Under the pieces are notes generated by a model. That model saw nothing but the letters and a program-made list of their open reading frames with translations. It had not been told where the DNA came from and did not search any database. A DNA stretch of 57,481 nt, taken from Candidatus Campbelliibacteriota bacterium. GTDB taxonomy: Bacteria; Patescibacteriota; Minisyncoccia; Phycocordibacterales; CSBR16-193. Each line of letters begins with the position of its first letter. Within the stretch, counting starts at the first letter, position 1. This document shows positions 9,702 through 18,915 of the stretch, one piece after another. Location: NCBI GenBank assembly GCA_007117035.1, contig SKHG01000001.1, forward strand, positions 1 to 57,481, in the 5' to 3' direction. The position numbers and the translations under genes are program-made.

Positions 9702-9773
9702 AGTTTTTTTTTCGTGTTAACCTTTTGGAAGTTCAAGAAATTTGAAACATTTTCCAAACACTCCATATTAAAC

Positions 9774-10000
9774 ACATCTAAGCAACGGCCTAGCCCTCTG
9801 ATACTGTGCGTGACCAATATTAAAACGTGCGTAGTATCAGAGGGCCGGGTTTAGTGTTTACCTTCGAGGATGTCTTGGTTTCGACTGAGTCACACCTTAG
9901 AAGTAAACTCTTTGTTAATACCAATTTTTCGTTGCTTAGAGATGTTTGATATTGAGTAATAAAAAAATTTAACAATTACTCTAATTAAAAATCTCTTTTT
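9774..10000 (+). ncRNA. Large structured RNA candidate (three-way junction plus downstream terminator-like hairpin)
   Basis: Closing helix ACATCTAAGCAACG (9774-9787)/CGTTGCTTAGAGATGT (9930-9945); perfect 12-bp stem CCCTCTGATACT/AGTATCAGAGGG (9794-9805/9833-9844); GTTTACcTTC/GAAGTAAAC (9856-9865/9900-9908); competing AGAGAT/ATCTCT plus GAGTAAT/ATTACTC hairpin followed by TTTT. Confidence 0.6.
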
Positions 10001-10160
10001 GAATTATCTACCAAACAGATATTTTTGGCAACCTTTTTTTTAGATTGGTTGTTTTGTTCTATGTTAGGTTATAGTACTATTTAATTATAAGTTATCTAAA
10101 AAACAACCCTTTTCAACAACTTATCTATATATTAATATACTAATCATCTTTTATAAAAAA

Positions 10161-12656
10161 ATGAAAAAAATTAAGAAAAAAATATTTAAAATAGTTCTTT
10201 ATCTTCTAGGAATAGCAATTATTATTGGTATTTTTATGCTAGGTATTTTTGCGTTATGGATTTCTAATATGCAGATTCCAAATTTAGACGCCTTTGAAGA
10301 AAGAAGAGTGGATCAATCGAGTAAAATATTTGACAGAACTGGAGAAATTTTACTTTTTGATGTTTTTGAAAACACAAAAAGAACTGTTGTACCTTTCGAA
10401 GAAATATCTGAAAATATTAAAAACGCCACTATAGCGATTGAGGACAGTAATTTTTACAACCATCGTGGAATAGACTTCAGAGGAATAGTTAGAGCTGTCG
10501 GTGTTAACATTTCAGAACAAGATCTAAAACAAGGTGGTTCTACCATCACCCAGCAAGTTGTTAAAAACTCTGTTTTAACCTCTGATAAAAAAATATCACG
10601 AAAGGTGAAGGAGTGGATTTTCTCAATTAGACTTGAGAGAGTTTTAGAAAAAGACGATATATTAAACATCTATTTAAACGAAAGCCCTTATGGTGGAAGT
10701 ATTTATGGTGTCGAACAAGCTTCTATTTCTTTTTTTGGTAAAACAGCTTCTGATGTTTCAATTGCAGAAGCAGCATATTTAGCAGCTTTACCTAAAGCAC
10801 CAACGACTCTTTCACCGTACGGACAAAACAAAGAAATGTTAGATAGTAGGAAAAATTTAGTTCTTCGTGAGATGTTGAGACATAATTTTGTTTCTGAAAA
10901 TGAATATCAAGAAGCACTACAAGAGAGAGTTAAGTTTCTTCCTAGAGATGAAGGAGGTATAAAAGCACCTCATTTTGTTATGTATGTTAAAGAATACCTA
11001 GAAGAAGAGTTTGGTAGAGATGTTTTAGAACAACAAGGTTTAAAAATAATAACTACTTTAGATTACCCACTCCAGATAGAAGCAGAAGAGGTTGCATTAA
11101 AATATGCGCTTTCCAACAAAGATAGATTTGACTCTGAAAATGTTGCAATCTCGGTAATAGATCCTAAGACAGGTGAAATTTTGGTCATGGTTGGTTCTCG
11201 GGATTATTTCGATTCAGAGATAGATGGCAACTATAATGTAACCACAGCAAAAAGACAGCCTGGTTCAGCTTTCAAACCTTTTGCTTATGCTGAAGCTTTC
11301 AACAAAGGATACACCCCAAACACAGTCTTGTTTGATTTAAGAACCCAATTCTCTGCTAGGTGTTCACCTCTAAACTTATCAAGTCTAGATGGTTGCTACT
11401 CACCACAAAATTACGATATGAATTTTAGAGGTCCAATGACAATGCGAGATGCTTTAGCTCAATCTGTTAACGTCCCAGCTGTTAAAACCCTATACTTGGC
11501 TGGAATAAGGGACACAGCTAGACTTGCCGAAAGAATGGGAGTTTCAGGACTAAGTAATGATTTAGAAAGATTTGGTTTAACTTTAGTTCTTGGTGGTGGA
11601 GAAGTTTCATTACTTGAAATAACTGCTGGTTATGGTGTTTTTGCAAACGAAGGTATAAAAGTTGAAATTTCACCTATTTTAGAAGTTATAGACAAAAACG
11701 GAAACATTTTAATTAAAAAAGAAAAAAATGAAGAAAAAGTTCTTTCAAAAGATGTTGCTTTAATGGTCTCTGATATTCTATCCGACAATGTCGCTCGTAC
11801 CCCACTATTTGGTAGTAACTCTCTACTACATTTCCCAAATAGAGATGTCGCTGTTAAAACAGGAACAACTAATGATTACAGAGATGCGTGGATAATTGGC
11901 TATACTCCTTCAATTGTTGTTGGTGCTTGGGCTGGAAACAACGACAACAGATCAATGAACCAAGAAATTGCTGGAATGGTTGTGGCTCCGTTGTGGAATG
12001 AGTATATGAAAACTGTTTTAAGTGAAACCCAGAACACTTTTTTCCCTGCCCCACCTCAAGAAAACTCATTTAATCTTAAGCCAGTCTTAAGAGGTGTTTG
12101 GTTGGGTGGAGAGTCTTATTTAATAGATACAATTTCAGGTAAGTTAGCAACAAGATACACACCAGAAGAAACTATTAAAGAAATTGTAACTGGTGGTGTT
12201 CACTCTATTCTGCACTGGGTGGATAGAAAAGACCCCAGAGGACCTGTTCCGACCAACCCACACAAAGATGACCAGTACGAGCTTTGGGAGTCACCTGTGC
12301 GATTGTGGGTTGAAAGACAAGGTATAACTCCTATAACAAATGTAGATATTCCAGACGAAGAAGATGATGTTCATTTGCCAGTTTTTTTTCCTGAGGTTTT
12401 AATAACTAAACCATCCAACAACGAAACTGTTTCTTATCCAATAAACATAGAGATAGACTACGCAGGACACAACCCTCTATCTAGAATAGATGTTTTGGTT
12501 AACGAAACTGTTATTAGAACTTTTGAAAATAGTTCTATGAGAAACATAGCTATTCCTTTAGACAACTATATTGGTGAGGAAATAACCCTAACTGTTGTTG
12601 TTTATGACACTGTTTTAAACAAAAACAAAGATTCTATTACTGTGTTTGTTGAATAA
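10161..12656 (+). CDS. Penicillin-binding protein 1A (transglycosylase/transpeptidase)
   Basis: 831 aa; IEDSNFYNHRGIDFRGIVRA; GGSTITQQVVKN; KRQPGSAFKPFAYAEAF; VKTGTTNDYRDAWIIGYTPS. Confidence 0.96.
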   Translation: MKKIKKKIFKIVLYLLGIAIIIGIFMLGIFALWISNMQIPNLDAFEERRVDQSSKIFDRTGEILLFDVFENTKRTVVPFEEISENIKNATIAIEDSNFYNHRGIDFRGIVRAVGVNISEQDLKQGGSTITQQVVKNSVLTSDKKISRKVKEWIFSIRLERVLEKDDILNIYLNESPYGGSIYGVEQASISFFGKTASDVSIAEAAYLAALPKAPTTLSPYGQNKEMLDSRKNLVLREMLRHNFVSENEYQEALQERVKFLPRDEGGIKAPHFVMYVKEYLEEEFGRDVLEQQGLKIITTLDYPLQIEAEEVALKYALSNKDRFDSENVAISVIDPKTGEILVMVGSRDYFDSEIDGNYNVTTAKRQPGSAFKPFAYAEAFNKGYTPNTVLFDLRTQFSARCSPLNLSSLDGCYSPQNYDMNFRGPMTMRDALAQSVNVPAVKTLYLAGIRDTARLAERMGVSGLSNDLERFGLTLVLGGGEVSLLEITAGYGVFANEGIKVEISPILEVIDKNGNILIKKEKNEEKVLSKDVALMVSDILSDNVARTPLFGSNSLLHFPNRDVAVKTGTTNDYRDAWIIGYTPSIVVGAWAGNNDNRSMNQEIAGMVVAPLWNEYMKTVLSETQNTFFPAPPQENSFNLKPVLRGVWLGGESYLIDTISGKLATRYTPEETIKEIVTGGVHSILHWVDRKDPRGPVPTNPHKDDQYELWESPVRLWVERQGITPITNVDIPDEEDDVHLPVFFPEVLITKPSNNETVSYPINIEIDYAGHNPLSRIDVLVNETVIRTFENSSMRNIAIPLDNYIGEEITLTVVVYDTVLNKNKDSITVFVE

Positions 12657-12677
12657 AAAATTGTTTAAAAAAACAAT

Positions 12678-12929
12678 TTAATAAATTGTGACAGATCTTC
12701 CTGTTTTTTCTTTTATTCTTGAAACTATAGATTTTTGATGGAAAAGTAACTCGTTTTTAATAAACGGATTTGTTTGAATAACCACAACATCTTCTTTAAC
12801 TTTAATCGATGAACTTGGTACAGAAACACCAACCTCCTCTTCAATTACTTGTATGGTAGTTTTTTTAATAAAATAATGAGAAGAGAGTATTGTTTTATAT
12901 TTTTCAACAAAAGAGGAGAAAGGATTCAT
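12678..12929 (-). CDS. Small DUF721/DciA-like protein (probable helicase-loading factor)
   Basis: 83 aa; KH-like fold pattern and position next to dnaN. Confidence 0.45.
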   Translation of the reverse strand: MNPFSSFVEKYKTILSSHYFIKKTTIQVIEEEVGVSVPSSSIKVKEDVVVIQTNPFIKNELLFHQKSIVSRIKEKTGRSVTIY

Positions 12930-12933
12930 ATTT

Positions 12934-14037
12934 CTATTTATTCATTGGCATAACTAAATAAAGAAAAGAATTATCTCCAATACCTTTAATGACTAAAGGA
13001 TGTCCTGGTCCTGAAAAACTAAGAGAGACGCTGTCTGTATTAATACTTTGAAAAACATCAATGAGATATTTATGGTTAAAGGACATAGAAATTGATTCCC
13101 CTTCTAAAGTACCTTTTAAAATAACAGAACTTTCACCAACATGAACATTTTTTGTCTCTATTAATATTTTTTTATCTTCAGTGGAAATAATAACTTTTAC
13201 TTGTTTGAATTCATCTGTAAATAAATTACCTATCTTTAAAGCGTTAGAAAGTTCATCTTTTAAAACAATAACTTCTGTTGTTGTTTTTTTAGGAATTATT
13301 TGAGTGTAATCAGGAAAAGTTCCATCAATTAGACGGGATGTTAAGTAACCACTACTAGTAGATAAAGAAAGTTGGTTTTTATCAACTGATATTAAAACAG
13401 TTTTATCTAAACAATTCTCAACAACTCTTATAATCTCTGGAATATTTTTAAACGGTATTAGAACAGACTCAATTTCATCACCGGAAACTTTTTTTACACT
13501 CTTTTCAGCTAACCTAAAACTATCTGTAGCAACAAAGAAAACAGAATCAGCTTTTGTGTACATAAAAACACTTGATAGTTCTGGTTTTATACTAGACGAA
13601 GAAGAGCTAGACCAAACAGATCTTAAACCATCTATTAGTGATTTTGGTGATAAGGAAAAAGAAGATTCTTGATTAACGACAGGAATAGATGGAAAATCAT
13701 CTATTGAGTGAGTTTTAATAGTAATTGATGTTGAAGGAGTATTTATTTTCAAAACATTACCTTCATGTTCTATTATTAATTTTTCTTCTTTAGGTAAATT
13801 ACTTACAAAAGATGTTATAACATCTGCAGGAACAGCAACCTCTCCATTTTTTATAACCTTCACAGGAACCTCAAACTCAACACCTAATTCAAGATTAGTT
13901 GCAACAACTTTAAAATTATCTTTCTCGGTTTTAAAAAGAAAACATTCTAAAACAGGAAGACTTAAATTTTTTCCTGTTGCTTTATGTGTTTTGGTTAAAA
14001 CTTCATCTAGTCTTTCTTTAGTGGTTTCAATTTTCAT
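12934..14037 (-). CDS. dnaN: DNA polymerase III beta sliding clamp
   Basis: 367 aa; DnaN-type repeats and C-terminal LVMPMNK; adjacent to dnaA. Confidence 0.96.
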   Translation of the reverse strand: MKIETTKERLDEVLTKTHKATGKNLSLPVLECFLFKTEKDNFKVVATNLELGVEFEVPVKVIKNGEVAVPADVITSFVSNLPKEEKLIIEHEGNVLKINTPSTSITIKTHSIDDFPSIPVVNQESSFSLSPKSLIDGLRSVWSSSSSSSIKPELSSVFMYTKADSVFFVATDSFRLAEKSVKKVSGDEIESVLIPFKNIPEIIRVVENCLDKTVLISVDKNQLSLSTSSGYLTSRLIDGTFPDYTQIIPKKTTTEVIVLKDELSNALKIGNLFTDEFKQVKVIISTEDKKILIETKNVHVGESSVILKGTLEGESISMSFNHKYLIDVFQSINTDSVSLSFSGPGHPLVIKGIGDNSFLYLVMPMNK

Positions 14038-14297
14038 ATTAATAATATTAATTTATTTTTTAAAAACTTATTTTTAGTATTATATGTGTGGATATGTGGA
14101 AAACTTTATTAACTTCTTATTTCTAAACAAGTTAATGTTGTTAATACTTGTGTATAAGTGTTTGTTAGTTGATGAAAAAAAAGTTGATAAGTTGATAATG
14201 AACAAAAACATAGTTTTACAAACACATGTTTTCAACTGTTTGTATCCAAGTAACTGACAAGTTTTACACATAGTTATTAACATATTATTTATATTTT
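14038..14297. promoter_or_regulatory. Candidate oriC / DnaA-box cluster between dnaA and dnaN
   Basis: Near-consensus DnaA boxes TGTGGATAT (14087), TGTGGAAAA (14095), TGTGTATAA (14149); AT-rich; AAGTTGATA tandem. Confidence 0.5.
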
Positions 14298-15662
14298 TTA
14301 TCCTATTAGAGCTCTAATTTGATTTAACTCTCTATATAAGTTATCGTTATTTTTAAGATCCTCTCTAACTCTTTCACAAGAATGAATAACAGTTGTATGG
14401 TCTCGACCACCTAATTTCTCCCCTATTGATGGGTATGAAATTTTATAATGCTCCCTTAAAATAAACATTGTTAGTTGTCTAGGTTTAACAACCTCTTTCT
14501 TCCTCATTTTTTCATAAATCTGTTTCTCATCTATGTTGTAAAATTTAGCAACAATTTTAACTATCTCTTCCGGAGGAGTTATTTTTTTAGGTTTTGTTGT
14601 GTTTTTGATTAATTCTTTAATATCAGAAACATTTAGGTCTTTCCCTTTAAGTTGTGTTTGGAAAACAATAGAGTTTAAAACACCTTCTAGATCCCTAACA
14701 TTTCCTTCTATTGAATAGGCTAAAAAATCTAAAACTTCTTCAGAAAGTTTAATGTTACACATCTCTGATTTTTTTCTTAAAATTGCGGATCTAGACTCTT
14801 TGTCAGGAGTTGGTATATCAATTATCATTCCTGCATTAAACCTTGATTTTAAACGGTCCTCTAAGTTTGGAATATAGTTAGGGTGTTTATCTGAAGAAAA
14901 GATTATTTGTTTGTTTTTATCATATAAGGTATTGAAAAGATGAAATAACTCCTCTTGGGTCTTTTCTTTGTTGGATAAAAACTGAATATCGTCCATTATT
15001 AAAACATCATATTTTCTATATTTCTCCTTAAAGAGATTCATTTTATTTGTTTGGATAGAATTTACATAATTAACTGCAAAAGTTTCTGATGTGATGTAGA
15101 AAACTTTTTTTTCAGGAGAGTGTTCTTTTATACTGTTTCCGATTGCTTGAATTAAATGAGTTTTTCCGTGTCCAGTACTACCATAAATAAATAGTGGGTT
15201 GTAAACAACTCCAGGTTGTTTAATTGTTGCTTGGGCTGCAGCAAAAGCAAGTTCATTAAATGGTCCGACAATAAAAGAGTTAAAATTATATCTTGGGTTT
15301 AGATTACTGTCTTTGTTTATATATATATTAGCTAAAGGAAGCTCTTGTGAGCTTTGAGGTGTTTTTTTTGTTTCATTTTTTTGTTCTTTTTCTTCTGGTT
15401 TGGTTATAATAAACTTTAAAGAGTGTATTTTGTTTCCAGAAGTTGTTCTTAATGATTTTAGAATTACAGAGTGATATTTTTTAGACAACCAATCTCTCAC
15501 AAAAGCATTTGGGACACTCAAATAAACTACACCAGTTTGGTACTTTGATATAAAAGTATTTTTAAACCAAGTATTAAAATTAGCGTTTGAGATTGAGAGT
15601 TCTATTTCTACTAAAACCTTATCCCATAATTTTGAGTTATCTATATTATCCATAATTTTCAA
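14298..15662 (-). CDS. dnaA: Chromosomal replication initiator DnaA
   Basis: PLFIYGSTGHGKTHLIQAIGN Walker A; LIMDDIQFLSNKEKTQEELFHLFN; C-terminal LGGRDHTTVIHSCERV. Confidence 0.98.
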   Translation of the reverse strand: MKIMDNIDNSKLWDKVLVEIELSISNANFNTWFKNTFISKYQTGVVYLSVPNAFVRDWLSKKYHSVILKSLRTTSGNKIHSLKFIITKPEEKEQKNETKKTPQSSQELPLANIYINKDSNLNPRYNFNSFIVGPFNELAFAAAQATIKQPGVVYNPLFIYGSTGHGKTHLIQAIGNSIKEHSPEKKVFYITSETFAVNYVNSIQTNKMNLFKEKYRKYDVLIMDDIQFLSNKEKTQEELFHLFNTLYDKNKQIIFSSDKHPNYIPNLEDRLKSRFNAGMIIDIPTPDKESRSAILRKKSEMCNIKLSEEVLDFLAYSIEGNVRDLEGVLNSIVFQTQLKGKDLNVSDIKELIKNTTKPKKITPPEEIVKIVAKFYNIDEKQIYEKMRKKEVVKPRQLTMFILREHYKISYPSIGEKLGGRDHTTVIHSCERVREDLKNNDNLYRELNQIRALIG

Positions 15663-15867
15663 CCACCAACTTTTACTTATTAAGATTTAAGCGATCAATA
15701 CACCGTATCATAATATGTGTGAACAAAGTACACAAGAGTTTGGTTTATGTATATAACCTGTGTATAGTTTGTGGATAGTTTTTTTTAAAATATAGGTTTT
15801 ATAAAATCACATAAAACATAGGTGTTGGATTTGATTAAAGTATTTTTTTCTGGTATCTTTCTTGTAT

Positions 15868-16002
15868 ATGTCACAAACATACAAACCAAAAAGGAAAAAA
15901 AGAAAAACTACTCACGGCTTTTTAGTAAGAAGTAAAACAGCTGATGGAAGAAAAATTTTACGAAACCGAAGAAGAAAGGGTAGAAAAAAGCTAGCAGTTT
16001 AA
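15868..16002 (+). CDS. rpmH: Ribosomal protein bL34
   Basis: 44-aa ORF below the track threshold: [44 protein letters not shown]; precedes rnpA. Confidence 0.95.
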   Translation: MSQTYKPKRKKRKTTHGFLVRSKTADGRKILRNRRRKGRKKLAV

Positions 16003-16004
16003 AC

Positions 16005-16331
16005 ATGTTTTCAAGTAACAACAGGTTATCCACACCTGAAGTAAATAGAGTTTTTCTCAAAGGAAAGAGGGTTAACTCCCCTCTTTTTCAGATTGTCTAT
16101 CTGAAGGTTGATGAGGATTATAAGGTTTCTGTTAATGTCTCAAAAAAAATATCTAAGAGTGCTGTGGGTAGAAATCTTCTAAAAAGACGGTTGTGTAGTA
16201 TAATGAAAAAACATCTTCCTGTTTTAGATGGTTTGTGGATGGTTTTATTACCTAAAAAGAATATCTCTAAAAATGAATTAGAAGGTTTCGAATCAAATTT
16301 TCTAAAAGAAGTTAAAAAAATAAAAATATAA
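16005..16331 (+). CDS. rnpA: Ribonuclease P protein component
   Basis: 108 aa; SKSAVGRNLLKRRLCSIMKKHL; classic rpmH-rnpA-yidC order. Confidence 0.93.
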   Translation: MFSSNNRLSTPEVNRVFLKGKRVNSPLFQIVYLKVDEDYKVSVNVSKKISKSAVGRNLLKRRLCSIMKKHLPVLDGLWMVLLPKKNISKNELEGFESNFLKEVKKIKI

Positions 16332-16335
16332 ATAT

Positions 16336-17055
16336 ATGCTTGAGTTTTTCAAAACAATAATCTATCAACCCTTATATAATCTTTTAATAACAATAATAGA
16401 CGTTATCCCAGGCGGAGATGTTGGTTTAGCAGTAATTACTATAACTCTTCTGGTTCGTTTTGTTCTTTTTCCTCTATCAAAAAAATCGATTGTTACTCAA
16501 CAAAAAATAAAAAAGTATCAAGAAGAGTTAAATAAAATAAAAGAAAAATACAAAAAAGATCGCCAAAAACAAGCAGAAATGATGTTAGCTTTCTATAAAG
16601 AAAAAGGCATAAATCCTTTTTCTAGTATTTTTTTAATGTTAATCCAGATACCGATTATTATTTCTCTATACTTAATATTTCTGCACACTGCATTGCCAGC
16701 AGTAGAAGTAGAACTTTTATATACATTTATTCCAGAACCTGATGTTTTGAGTATGAATTTTATGGGATTTATTGATATTTCAGGTCGAAGTTGGGGCCTA
16801 GCTCTTTTGGCTGGTTTTGTTAGTTTTTTCCAAATGCAATTATCCCTGCCTGAAATTAAAAAGGTTGATAAACCAAGTTTTAAAGACGATTTAGCGCGAA
16901 GTATGAATGTTCAGATGCGCTACATATTCCCTATCATAATATTCATTATAGCTTATATGTTCTCAGCGGTAGTTGCTCTGTACCTCTTTACCAGCAACCT
17001 TTTTGCAGTAGGTCAGGAGCTCTTAGTTAAGCGTCGTATTAAAATAGAAGATTAG
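16336..17055 (+). CDS. yidC: Membrane protein insertase YidC/Oxa1
   Basis: LVRFVLFPLSKKSIVTQQKIKKYQEELNKIKEKYKKD; multiple TM segments. Confidence 0.95.
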   Translation: MLEFFKTIIYQPLYNLLITIIDVIPGGDVGLAVITITLLVRFVLFPLSKKSIVTQQKIKKYQEELNKIKEKYKKDRQKQAEMMLAFYKEKGINPFSSIFLMLIQIPIIISLYLIFLHTALPAVEVELLYTFIPEPDVLSMNFMGFIDISGRSWGLALLAGFVSFFQMQLSLPEIKKVDKPSFKDDLARSMNVQMRYIFPIIIFIIAYMFSAVVALYLFTSNLFAVGQELLVKRRIKIED

Positions 17056-17094
17056 AGTTGTGCAAACTCGGTATAAAGTAGTATTATATTGAGT

Positions 17095-17589
17095 ATGGAA
17101 GAGAAATCTGACAGACTAGTTTCAGTAACTAAAGATTTGTTAAGTAATCTTGGCCTGGAAGCAGAAGATATAAGACTCGAAAAAAGACCTGAACTTGGTT
17201 TCGAAAGTTGGGTCTCAATAAAAAGTAGAGACTCTAAAACTCTTATTGGACAACGTGGTGAAACACTAAGAGCTCTAAACTACATTATTAGACAGATAGT
17301 AAACCAACCAGAGTTGTTTTTTGTTGTTGATGTAAATGGTTACCATAGAATTAACATAGAGAAACTAAAACAAAAATCAGAGATTATTGCCAACAGGGTT
17401 AAATCATTCCAAAGTAAAATGGAACTTGAACCGATGTCTTCTTTTGAAAGGCGTTGCGTGCACTCCTTTCTGTCTAATGATCCAGAGTTAGCAACAGAGT
17501 CAATAGGACGAGGTAGCCAAAGAAGAATTGTGGTTAGTTATAAAAACATTGATCATACAGATCAATCACAGGACGCTTTTGATATATAA
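17095..17589 (+). CDS. khpB: KH-R3H RNA-binding protein KhpB/Jag
   Basis: KH GxxG-like (LIGQRGETLRALNYI) and R3H (FERRCVHSFLSNDPELATESIG) motifs; ATG 17095 preferred over TTG 17089. Confidence 0.9.
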   Translation: MEEKSDRLVSVTKDLLSNLGLEAEDIRLEKRPELGFESWVSIKSRDSKTLIGQRGETLRALNYIIRQIVNQPELFFVVDVNGYHRINIEKLKQKSEIIANRVKSFQSKMELEPMSSFERRCVHSFLSNDPELATESIGRGSQRRIVVSYKNIDHTDQSQDAFDI

Positions 17590-17615
17590 AAAACCTGAAA
17601 TATCTCAGGTTTTTA
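17588..17615 (+). terminator. Intrinsic terminator
   Basis: AAAACCTGA-aatatc-TCAGGTTTTT. Confidence 0.8.
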
Positions 17616-17647
17616 TATACTCTAAACTCTTGATTATTTAATACAAT

Positions 17648-18904
17648 TTAAAGTTCTCTTACCCAAAGCATTGAGTCTCTTTTGTTTATAAAGAATAGAT
17701 TATCATCCTCTTCGTCTAGAAATAGATTAATGGCATCTATTCCCTGTAGCTCATTCTCAACTAGTGTTGCTCGGCCTGTTTCGGCATTTATACGCCATAT
17801 CTCATCTGAGAAAAACAACTGACCTTGATACCAATAATCAGGATAGCGTGCAGTCAGCGATATTTCCTTTGGAACCGCACAGTATATAATAGTGTTTTGA
17901 GTGCTACTCCAGACACATTTTTCTGGTAAGGTATTTTTATCAGAAGGTCTAATTTGACCAGTTGTGTGGTTATAAAAATAACTTTCTATTCGACCAGATC
18001 CAGATTCTGCATAAAAGATAAATTGACTGTCTGGAGAAGTTTTGGTTGTTAAACCAGGAATATTTCTTAGGTTTGGCTCCATTACCCTACTTGTTTGATT
18101 AAAGAAGAAGTTGTGACCACCCACTTCCCCTGCTGGTGCAGTAGTGATTGATAAAATGTTTTCTGTTGCCCACTCTAGATTCCATTCCTTAATCGGAGAA
18201 GACAGAACGTTTGCTTGGTTCCGACCATCAGGGTTAGATGTGAAGAACCTTCCTTCATCATGAATTAGAGAAGCAATTTTTGATTTGTTGGGTGAGACTG
18301 CAAGACGACTAATGTTCTTTGGTAGGAAAATTGATTCTGATGGTATTGTTTCTAAACCAGATCTTATGTCGTCTATGCTTATAGTTCTCATATACAGACT
18401 TTCAATATTTTCGTCATCTTCTTCGTACTGAACAATTACACCTTGATTTGTCCAGTACCCTCTAAAAACATTACTAGAGATGAATGAATCAGAAAGTTGA
18501 TCAACAGTGTCTAAACCTAGCTCAACCTCGAACAGATAACCAGTTTCTTTTTCAACATACCTTACATACCAAAACTTATCTACATTCTCAACCTCTTCTT
18601 TTTCCAAGTCCTCTAATCTTGGAGATTTAAAAGCAGATACACCTAACGCTATTGGTGTATGAGAGATAATCCTTAAAATCTCAGGTTTTTCGTATGGAGC
18701 AACAAAGTCATCATCAATAATTAACTCATCAAGGTCTGGATCATCTTTATCAGTAACCTGGTCACCTCGGTCACCGAATGGAATAAATCTAGAAATTCCT
18801 TCCCTTTTCTCCGGGGAGTCTTCAAAGAAGAACACTAGGTAAAGCAAAAAAACTAGACCTAAGAGAAGTAATGTGGTTGTTAAAATAATAAGTGTTTTTT
18901 TCAT
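17648..18904 (-). CDS. Membrane-anchored hypothetical protein (beta-propeller-like), last gene of the T4SS-like operon
   Basis: N-terminal TM; repeated short beta/WD-like segments. Confidence 0.6.
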   Translation of the reverse strand: MKKTLIILTTTLLLLGLVFLLYLVFFFEDSPEKREGISRFIPFGDRGDQVTDKDDPDLDELIIDDDFVAPYEKPEILRIISHTPIALGVSAFKSPRLEDLEKEEVENVDKFWYVRYVEKETGYLFEVELGLDTVDQLSDSFISSNVFRGYWTNQGVIVQYEEDDENIESLYMRTISIDDIRSGLETIPSESIFLPKNISRLAVSPNKSKIASLIHDEGRFFTSNPDGRNQANVLSSPIKEWNLEWATENILSITTAPAGEVGGHNFFFNQTSRVMEPNLRNIPGLTTKTSPDSQFIFYAESGSGRIESYFYNHTTGQIRPSDKNTLPEKCVWSSTQNTIIYCAVPKEISLTARYPDYWYQGQLFFSDEIWRINAETGRATLVENELQGIDAINLFLDEEDDNLFFINKRDSMLWVREL

Positions 18905-18915
18905 TTTTTTACAAA

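Noticed and set aside
9866-9908. GAGGATGTCTTGGTTTCGACT resembles the 5' end of tmRNA (including permuted forms)
   Set aside because: No acceptor-stem partner (CATCCTC...CCA), T-arm or A-rich tag ORF ending in AA was found within reach; the GAGGATGT segment pairs locally with ACACCTT.
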